This document shows positions 1 through 7,900 of a DNA stretch of 21,811 nt, piece by piece (positions within the stretch are counted from its first letter, which is position 1; the number at the start of each line of letters is the position of its first letter). The stretch spans positions 1 to 21,811 of the forward strand of contig CAUUKX010000029.1 of NCBI GenBank assembly GCA_963545585.1, written 5' to 3'. The stretch comes from W11650 sp963545585. GTDB taxonomy: Bacteria; Bacillota; Clostridia; Lachnospirales; Vallitaleaceae. Below the pieces are notes generated by a model. The model did no database searches. It was not told the DNA's origin and worked only from the letters and a program-made list of their open reading frames with translations. Both the position numbers and the translations under genes were made by a program.

Positions 1-206
1 AGTTTGCCGCTGCCGTCAGCCTGCCAACTGGTAATCATCAAGGTTTGATTGCTCGGTTCTTTCCATTGCAGCTGAATCCGGGCGCTGTCCTCCGATAGCC
101 AGTCAACCCGGCAAATGACGTAATTTCCGGCAGCATCCACCTTTGCCGCCAGTAAAGTCAAAGCTGCCAACATCGCTATCGCCATAACATATATTTTTTT
201 TAACAT
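1..206 (-). CDS. N-terminus of a small or unknown secreted protein, cut by the window edge
   Basis: Only the first 68 codons are visible. The ATG is at 204-206, preceded by a good Shine-Dalgarno (AAGGGAGAA, about 4 nt upstream). The protein opens MLKKIYVMAIAMLAALTLL and then AAKVDAA, a clear Sec signal peptide with likely cleavage near residues 22-26. After it comes a short beta-rich stretch (YVICRVDWL, ARIQLQWKEP) that could be the first strands of an FN3-like or other beta-sandwich fold. That fold is an inference from strand pattern only. It lies downstream of the two giant FN3 proteins, on the same strand but beyond a terminator, so it may belong to the same surface locus with its own promoter. 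Function unknown. Confidence 0.75.
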   Translation of the reverse strand, partial: MLKKIYVMAIAMLAALTLLAAKVDAAGNYVICRVDWLSEDSARIQLQWKEPSNQTLMITSWQADGSGK

Positions 207-302
207 TGATTCTCCCTTCCGCCACTAACAACATAGACCACAGCCGACTCTAAAATGTCTTTCGTTAAAAACTTAACGTTTCCTATTTGAAAAAACTGCT
301 AT

Positions 303-333
303 GTTATGTCGATCGTGCACAAGCATTTGACAA
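303..333 (-). promoter_or_regulatory. Weak candidate promoter for the leftmost secreted-protein gene
   Basis: On the minus strand there is a TTGTCA -35-like hexamer (328-333) and a CATAAC -10-like hexamer (303-308), with a rather long 19-nt spacer. It lies downstream of the terminator at 411-503 and about 100 nt upstream of the ATG at 206, which is where a promoter is needed. A 6-bp inverted repeat (CGTTAA-4-TTAACG, 263-278) sits between it and the gene and could be an operator or short hairpin. The match is poor. Confidence 0.25.
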
Positions 334-410
334 GATTTCCTGTTTCCCAAAAGACTGCGCTCTTTGATGCCGAATAAAAGCAAAGTGCTTTTGATAAGAG
401 AACGCAGATG

Positions 411-503
411 AAAAAAGCTGCCGGTTTAAGAATCTTTCGTTGGAAAAAGAAGCCTTATTGACATTTTCTCTCTTCCTCCCAAAGTGCTCTTAAACCCGGC
501 AGC
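411..503 (-). terminator. Rho-independent terminator with an unusually long loop
   Basis: Arms at 489-503 and 417-430 pair on the minus strand (GCTGCCGGGTTTAAG against CTTAAACCGGCAGC, one bulged base). They are followed immediately by six U residues (411-416). The stem begins 8 nt after the stop codon of the 1463-aa protein gene. The loop is about 58 nt, much longer than normal, so the stem may be closed by internal structure. Together with the leader of the next gene (207-410), this accounts for the gene-free stretch 207-511. I see no small ORF with a ribosome binding site there. Confidence 0.7.
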
Positions 504-511
504 CCTTCTGA

Positions 512-3500
512 TTACCAGCCTTTGGCCTTGCTCAGCAAAGTAAAATATTCTCCGTAACTGATTGCCCGGCGCGGCGCCGCTTGGGCAATATTAGATAAAA
601 GCCCTGCGTTTTCCGCCTTCAGCAAGGCAATCGCCTGTTCCTGGCTAATGCCTTGCGCTTTGGCTACCGCCGCCACCCGATTCCTGTCATAGGCAAGCCC
701 GGTATCCTGAATCATTTCATAGGCTTTGACAAATGCCGTGAACGCCTCTATCCGGCTGACCGTACCATCTAAATTGGCAGATGCTGCCATCAAGCCGCTA
801 TTGACTAAGGTTCGCTTTTTATCGCCAGCAATATCGCCGTTAAAGTCAATCTCACTGCTCTGGCTGACTCCGGCATAAATGCCATTGTAAAAAGCCTGAC
901 CGCTAATCGCCTGATTCGGGTTATAACTGCCCAAGTTCTTCAAAGCCATATGCGCCATCACCTTGCTGCGATACGCTTCCGACCAGTGCGGAGCCGGTGT
1001 CAGTACCGGCTGGCCAACCAAGGCATTCACCGCCGAGTACAGCCCATAACTGCCCACATCCATAGTCTTAAAGCGGTACATATTGGCCGCCTTGTCATAT
1101 TCACCGGCCACCGGTCTTTCTTCCTTGTTGACATTCGACAAATACGCCAGCGGCGTTTTGTCATAAATCTCTGTCCGGTCAACTGGACTTAATCCGACTT
1201 CAACCGGCGCCGCCAAAAAGTCCAGCTTAGTTTTCAGCTTACTGGATTCGACTCGAACATCCAACATCTGCGCCTGACCAAGCGACCGTAAATTAGCCGT
1301 GTCAGCCTTGACTGGCCGCTTATCCGTTTCCGTCAGTTCCAGCTGAATCATCGGTTCTGCCCCAAAGCTTTGTTTCTGGCGGCTAACTTCCTTTTCCAAT
1401 GCTGTCATTGGCATGGTTAATTCCACTCCACCGCCCAAGACCTTTAAGCTGACTTTATACTGCAAAAAGGCTTCATAAACCGGATACGGCATTTTCAGCC
1501 ACCGAATTTTAACTTCTTTGTTTTGATACTTGGATAAATCCGCAGTATAGGTATAAATACCCTTTTTCATCAGTTCATTAATCAGCCGCTGGTCAACCCG
1601 ATTATCTGCCTTGCCGTCTTTATCCTTTTGATTGTAGCGGAAACGGAATGTCAGACTCTTATCCCGCTTATCATAAATCAACTCATAATCCCGCTCCGGC
1701 AAAATCTCCAAATTGGGATCCCGGTCGCCATCATATTCATTGGGGTCACGTCCCACCGTAATCTTAACAACATTGGTATATTCCAGTGAATCAACAACCA
1801 GCTTTTTGCTACCGCTGGAAACTGTCAATCTGGTCTTGGCTCTGGCATAGTATGTCTTGCCCGGTACCAAACCATTGATTTTAACCAAAGTTTTTTCCAA
1901 AACTTCAAGTTTATCCGCAGATTTGCTGGAAGTATTAACAATGAGCGGATCAATAAATCTTTCATTATCGGCCACTTCCAAAATATAATGATATACCTTG
2001 CTCAGCTGCTTGTCATTGGCATTGTCCTCGGTATCTACATTTAATTTCATCCACTGCACCGAAAAATAGTCTTTGCCAACCGCCCGTTCATATTTATGAC
2101 GACGCATATCTTCCTGCGAAGCAATACCGAATCCCGGCGGTGCCGGCGGCGGCAGAATCGGCGTAGTTCGGCCGATAACCGCATTTGACCAAGCGGAACT
2201 CTTATTCGTTTTGGCATTGGTCGCCTGAATATAAAAGTTATAGCTGGTATCCGGGAACAGCCCCATTACATCAACAAAGTAAAAATCTCCATTTTTTGCA
2301 TAATTCGGGTCTTTCGGATCTTCGGAAACCTTAAACGGAACCTCTGTTTCTTTCTTGGGATCCAAAGTTTCCGAATACTTCAGCTTATAAGTAAAGTCCT
2401 TATTATACCGCCACGCCACCCGAATCGAAGTGTCGCTGGCACTAACTACAAACAGCCGCGGCACCGTCGGATCCGGCTCAACCACATCCGGCTCGGGCTT
2501 GGTTGACACCAAAATCGGCGTCGGGAAATGTGCATAAATCTCCGTGCCGTCTTTCAGTGCCCGGTAGGGATAAAGAATAAACATGTAAGTGGTGTTGGGC
2601 TTTAATCCCTCTTCCTTATGCAGCCATTCTTCCGGGTTTTCCACATTTTTCTCCGGCGTAATCTCTTTCCACGGAATCGGTGCAATCTTCTTCTTATCCT
2701 TAGAAATCAATTCATCAAAATACTCCTGGAAACCATAATTTGGCTGCGTTATTTTCTTCTCATTAATCTCCTTTAATACCTGTTCATAGGGAATTTGTGC
2801 AAATTTATACTTAATGGTCGAATCGGCATAGGAATTGCGCCCCATATCAATCATCCGGTGAATGAACTTATATGTCGTGTTGCCTTCCACTGCCTTTAAA
2901 AACTTTTTTAATTCCTTTTCACTTTTATAAAGTTCGTACTTAACCGCACCCTCAACTTCCGCCTCATAAACAGTGCCGTTCTTGACCCAAGCAACCGGCA
3001 TCCATTTATTCAGCGGAATATTGCCATGACCATCCGCTTTGACATTAACCACTTCATGCCATTTTTCCAGCCAGCCAATGGTTACCGCTTCTTTGGTTGT
3101 CCGTTCCGTCAGCTCACGCAGCGGCGGCTTAGTCATAACCGGCGGTGCGTAAATACCCTCCGCATCATAATAAAAGCTGACAATCGTCGGATCGGACTTT
3201 AGTTCATCCGAGCCGATCTTTTTCTTAGCTACCAACTTGATATAATAAATCTTATTGGCCTTAAACGGCCCAAATTCCTTGGCCGCATTGTCAAAATACT
3301 TGCTGAACCCGCGCTTAAAACCAATGATATCGCCATTGCTGTTTAAAATAAAATCATTGGTTGATGACGACTCAAACCGAATGTTTTCTTCCGCCGCCGG
3401 CACATCCGACAAAGCATTATAGTCGTCGGTAATAAATACATCATAATAGGTATTTAAATCGGTGATAATCTTGTTGTAAGTCGGCGAGTTGACATCAATA

Positions 3501-4903
3501 TCCTTGCGCCGAAATGCACTCCAGACCAAATTGATGGAATTGCTGGTCTTATTCCGATGAAATACCACGTTTTGATTGAAAATTTCTGCCAAATCGCCGG
3601 AATAAGTATAGGAATTAAGCAAATATCCCTCGTCTGCCAAACGGGTTTTAATCTCGTCCGGCGTCAAGGTCAGCTTCCATTCATCCAGCATCGCCTGCGT
3701 TGTCAGTTTAGGAATCATCGGTTTCGTTGGCGTAATCCGCAATTCGGTCGGTGAATAAAGCAAAATATTGGACAAAGCCTTAATCGGCGGCTTCGTTCCG
3801 CCAGACACCGACTTATAGGTCAGCTTTAACTGATATTTCGTATCCGCTTTTGGCTTATTGACCAGATAGTAATTAACCGCCCCGGCTTCCCCATAAAAAA
3901 TGGCAACGTTTTTTTCGTTATCATCCTTAATTTCCACTAACTCCGCCGTAGTCAAAGTATATTTATCCTTATTTTTACCAACCTCAAAACTGGACGGAAT
4001 CTTCCATTGCAAACGCAAATAATCGCCCTCTTCGGTATAGGTCAGCTTGATATTGGTCGATACCGAATGAATCAGCGGATAATTGCGGTTGCGGTATACC
4101 CTATTTCCATCGTAATTTTCCACGGTCGGCTCAACCATAATCGAATAAATCTGACCGGGATAAATCTTTTCTTTCAGCACATATTTCAGCTTATTCCGGC
4201 GGCTGGCGCTGTCATAAAACTTTACGACGTCGGGCGTTACCGATGTTAAGCCCGTTACTTCGCCCTCTTTGTTATTATAAAAGTTCTGCGTTGCACCTTC
4301 GTTGGAATAATCACCCAACGAGTAAACAATCCGGTAAGTAAAATCATGCTTGCCCAAGTCATCCCAAATAACCGAAATCGTACTGTCCGTACTTTCTAAC
4401 TTCACGTCTAAATCAGTAATTGCATAAGCAAAGGGATCCGGACCATTATAAGGAGCTGGGACCAGTTGACCCGATGGATTTATGTGATTATGATACGGTC
4501 GCACCGAAATCTTGTACAAAGAACCCGTTGCCAAATGAACATTATCCGCTATCTCGCTTTGATGCGTACCGATTGCTCCATAAGGCACTTGATAAGTTTG
4601 TGTTTGATTTAAGCTGATATTCTCCAGCGCAATCCGATATCCCTCTGGATTATCCGCCCCCTGATCATACCCGGTACCAGTACTGGGCGCCCACGCCTGC
4701 GGATCCGTCCATTTAAACTGAATCGTCGGCCGAACCAAGCGCCCGCCAGTGGTCAAATCCTTACCCAAACGGTAAAAGACATTTTCAATCTCCGCACTGA
4801 CCGCCGGAAGCTGGATATTGGCTCGTATCTCCACACTTGCTATCAGAATGAACGCCAGACAAAGCGCCACCGCTCTCCTGCCAATCGTTTTCCATTGCTT
4901 CAT
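512..4903 (-). CDS. Large secreted FN3-repeat protein with SLH-like C-terminus (about 1463 aa)
   Basis: A signal peptide (residues 1 to about 29, hydrophobic core AVALCLAFILIA) sends this protein out of the cell. Beta-sandwich modules of FN3 type fill most of the rest. The clearest are residues 812-917 (IRVAW, then GLFPDTSYNFYIQAT) and 922-1053 (INGLVPGKTYYARAKT). Weaker copies lie in about 40-805 (GLKPNTTYMFILYPY near 768). Residues 1065-1290 are a different module with a VELTMP strand, of the kind that often precedes SLH repeats. Residues 1305-1460 look like divergent SLH repeats (HWSEAY near 1307; VSRIEAFTAFVKAYEM near 1383). Start choice: GTG at 4904-4906 directly precedes ATG at 4901-4903. 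I take the ATG because it sits 8 nt from the GAGAGG Shine-Dalgarno. The gene follows the 1675-aa gene after 15 bp and is surely cotranscribed. No catalytic motif seen; a structural, adhesive or scaffold role is an inference. Confidence 0.85.
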   Translation of the reverse strand: MKQWKTIGRRAVALCLAFILIASVEIRANIQLPAVSAEIENVFYRLGKDLTTGGRLVRPTIQFKWTDPQAWAPSTGTGYDQGADNPEGYRIALENISLNQTQTYQVPYGAIGTHQSEIADNVHLATGSLYKISVRPYHNHINPSGQLVPAPYNGPDPFAYAITDLDVKLESTDSTISVIWDDLGKHDFTYRIVYSLGDYSNEGATQNFYNNKEGEVTGLTSVTPDVVKFYDSASRRNKLKYVLKEKIYPGQIYSIMVEPTVENYDGNRVYRNRNYPLIHSVSTNIKLTYTEEGDYLRLQWKIPSSFEVGKNKDKYTLTTAELVEIKDDNEKNVAIFYGEAGAVNYYLVNKPKADTKYQLKLTYKSVSGGTKPPIKALSNILLYSPTELRITPTKPMIPKLTTQAMLDEWKLTLTPDEIKTRLADEGYLLNSYTYSGDLAEIFNQNVVFHRNKTSNSINLVWSAFRRKDIDVNSPTYNKIITDLNTYYDVFITDDYNALSDVPAAEENIRFESSSTNDFILNSNGDIIGFKRGFSKYFDNAAKEFGPFKANKIYYIKLVAKKKIGSDELKSDPTIVSFYYDAEGIYAPPVMTKPPLRELTERTTKEAVTIGWLEKWHEVVNVKADGHGNIPLNKWMPVAWVKNGTVYEAEVEGAVKYELYKSEKELKKFLKAVEGNTTYKFIHRMIDMGRNSYADSTIKYKFAQIPYEQVLKEINEKKITQPNYGFQEYFDELISKDKKKIAPIPWKEITPEKNVENPEEWLHKEEGLKPNTTYMFILYPYRALKDGTEIYAHFPTPILVSTKPEPDVVEPDPTVPRLFVVSASDTSIRVAWRYNKDFTYKLKYSETLDPKKETEVPFKVSEDPKDPNYAKNGDFYFVDVMGLFPDTSYNFYIQATNAKTNKSSAWSNAVIGRTTPILPPPAPPGFGIASQEDMRRHKYERAVGKDYFSVQWMKLNVDTEDNANDKQLSKVYHYILEVADNERFIDPLIVNTSSKSADKLEVLEKTLVKINGLVPGKTYYARAKTRLTVSSGSKKLVVDSLEYTNVVKITVGRDPNEYDGDRDPNLEILPERDYELIYDKRDKSLTFRFRYNQKDKDGKADNRVDQRLINELMKKGIYTYTADLSKYQNKEVKIRWLKMPYPVYEAFLQYKVSLKVLGGGVELTMPMTALEKEVSRQKQSFGAEPMIQLELTETDKRPVKADTANLRSLGQAQMLDVRVESSKLKTKLDFLAAPVEVGLSPVDRTEIYDKTPLAYLSNVNKEERPVAGEYDKAANMYRFKTMDVGSYGLYSAVNALVGQPVLTPAPHWSEAYRSKVMAHMALKNLGSYNPNQAISGQAFYNGIYAGVSQSSEIDFNGDIAGDKKRTLVNSGLMAASANLDGTVSRIEAFTAFVKAYEMIQDTGLAYDRNRVAAVAKAQGISQEQAIALLKAENAGLLSNIAQAAPRRAISYGEYFTLLSKAKGW

Positions 4904-4918
4904 CACTATTTCCTCTCT

Positions 4919-7900
4919 TTACAGCTTTCTTAAAAAGTTGCGCAGCTCGTTCATGGTAAACGAGACTTTCGGCGACAATTTTCCATTTCTTAAAGTCAGC
5001 AGCTTTAAATGATATGCCGCCAGCAAATCCTTGCGGAATCCGGCATCAATTTCATTTTGATCCTCGATTCCGTAAAAATCGGTAATCCTGACATTGGCCA
5101 GCGGTTTGCTGTTCCTTTTGGCATAAACCTGAGCCAGCACATAATATGCTTTTTCCCGGCTGACCGGATAATACGGGTCATAAGCCGGCACCGTTATTCC
5201 CTGACTGCGCAGAAAAGCAGCCGTGTCATTGCTGTCGCCTGCTCCCAACAGCCGAGCCGCCGTCCGAACCAGCTGTTCGCCGCTGATACCTCCGTCCTGC
5301 GACAATTCATATGTGGTAAAGACTTTCGTCAAACCATTTTTCCTGATGATACTGATTTCGGCATCGGTTGAAATATCCGCCAGGTGCTGCCGAACCGTAT
5401 CCGGCACCGCCGCAAAAGAACCGGTCTTGCCGCTGCGGACAGAGCCATCGCTGACCCGCTCCAACGGCTGCCAAGTTGCCGCCTCTCGGAAAAATACCTG
5501 ATATTCTATCTTCTCCATTGGATTTAAGCTAACTTTCATGGCCTTATTTAACTCAGTAATATAATCCCGATTGCCACTGACAAGCGATAAATACTGGAAC
5601 TGGCCAAAAGCTGCAAAATCTTTTTGCACCTGAACCAATACTTTATTGACAATCTCATTCAGCTTATTGTCCTTCAGTCCATACTTCAGTTCTTTTTCCA
5701 ACTCAGCAATCAAAGCCGGTTTGTTTTTACTGACCGCATTATCGACCGCTGTTTGCAGCATATTGTCAATATAGGTTTCATTCTTTGTTTCCCGCACTAC
5801 ACTGAGTGTAAGATTTACCATCGGCTCCAGCGGCAGTTCCCCTTCAATTGCCGTTCCATATTTTCCGGCTGTTAATTGAATCATCACCGCATAATCCTTC
5901 ACTGCTCCTTGGTATTCCTTGACCCGGCGAATGACATCGCGCAGTGCTGCTGTAGCATCCTCGGTTATAAAACCAGCTGGCAGAATAAACTGCTGCTCCT
6001 TAATCCACAGCTGCAAATCGGCATCAAACTCCGGTGCAGCCTGAATCCATTCCGCTGGCAGGTAATAAGTTACCATTTCGCCTTCGCCCTTGACTAAATC
6101 ATAAACTGCTTTCATCTGGTTGCGCATTTCACCGGATGCGTACTGCCCCCGATATTTAAAAACATTCTTTTTCTTATCGGTTGTCAAATCAAAGTACGGA
6201 TTTTTCTTTAATTCTTCTGCCCGCTTAACATAATAGTCCAGATATTCTTTATACTTTCCTTCTTTATCATGCGCCGTTTGATCAAACTCCGTCCGTGTCC
6301 GCACGACATCGGAAAACGGCGAGGTTGAATAAGTATAGCTGCCATCCGGGTTTTTCTGCTGTTCCTTGGTGTGATCTTCTAACCGCACCTTGATATCATA
6401 GGCCTTGCCCGGCTCTAAACCATAAACTTTATAATACAGCCTTTGGTAACTGGTCGGTGCACCCGGAACCGTCTTAATATAGGTACTGCCATATAAGATT
6501 TGACCATTGGCCTGAACCTTATTGGTTTCCACAAAATCGGCATCCTTTTCCCCACGGACAAAGATCTGTACCAGATAATTATCATGCAGGATCACGCCCT
6601 CCGGCAGCGGTACGTCAAACCGAATAATCCGCTCTTCTTTGGGATTGTGATCAATCTCATTGGAATAATCAACAATTAGGTTAATCGGCCGCTTCATTTC
6701 CGGCGTAGTCAGCGTTGCTTCCCGCCAGCGGGAACGGCTGAGTACACCCTGCGTATTATTGTATTTCACAGTTCTGAGATAATAATACAGTACCCGGTTC
6801 GGCGAGTTGCGCTTATCAATTACCCGAATTGTCCGGTCATTCATGGAAAAATCTGCCTGCTGGGCATCTTCCCATGCCTTGCTGCTGATATTATAAACCT
6901 GCAGTTTCCATTCACCGGTAAAATTGACGACCCGATAAGCCTGCGCATTATTATTGTGAATTCCATGTGCTTGAATCAAAGCATTCGTCTTGGGATTAAC
7001 CGAACTGCCGTTCAGCAAATCTTCCAGCGCAATCGTATTTTCCCTGAGTGCCTCAGCCAAACTTTGATCTTCCACATTTAACAGTTCAAACCCGTAGTTT
7101 TTATCCTCCGGTGAAATCGTCGGCGGCATTTCCCACTCGGCGTAGCTTTGTACCTTATCATCATCTAAAAAGTCTACCCGGAACTTCTCCGGCGCCAGCG
7201 GCAGTTTTTCATTTTCACCCGGCTCGGGATTCACTTTGGGCACGGTCATTTCCAAGATAACCGATGGTACACTGGTTCTGGGCTTTTTCTCACCATGACT
7301 GTCCATTTCAAAAGTACCATCACTGTTTTTTGCCTGTACTTCTACTACAAAGCGAATGTAGTAAACATCATTGGGATCAAGGCCGGTAATCTGCGTTAAG
7401 AATTCCCCACCCGGAATCTTACCGCTTAAAGAACCCAGATTCAAATCTTTCGCCGCAAAGTAAAAAACTTCACCTGCCCGAAACTTTTCCAGTTCCTGCG
7501 GCGTTACCCTGATTTTTCGCTCTGCCTGCGTTTCCGGAAGCTGAAGCTGCAATAAGTTCTGCTTATCTTCCGGCGTAATCTTCATCAGTTTCTGCCGGTC
7601 TTTAGAAATATAGCCGACATAAGTAATCGAAACCGCTTCTTTGCCCAAAGGATCTAACATTGCTTCTTTAAATGTCTTAAAATCGGTCTTGTTCTTATTC
7701 CAGTCCCAATAAACCGCCACACCCTCAGGAATCGTACCGTTGACATTATACACTGGCTCATAGCGCAGATTATTCGCCGTCGGCACATCGTAAATCAACA
7801 TACTCATGGAAAAACTGTACGGCATAGATGCTCTGGAACGGCTGACCTTGTCATCTTTTTCCACATAAGCCCTCATTCGGAAATAATTGACGCCCGGAAA

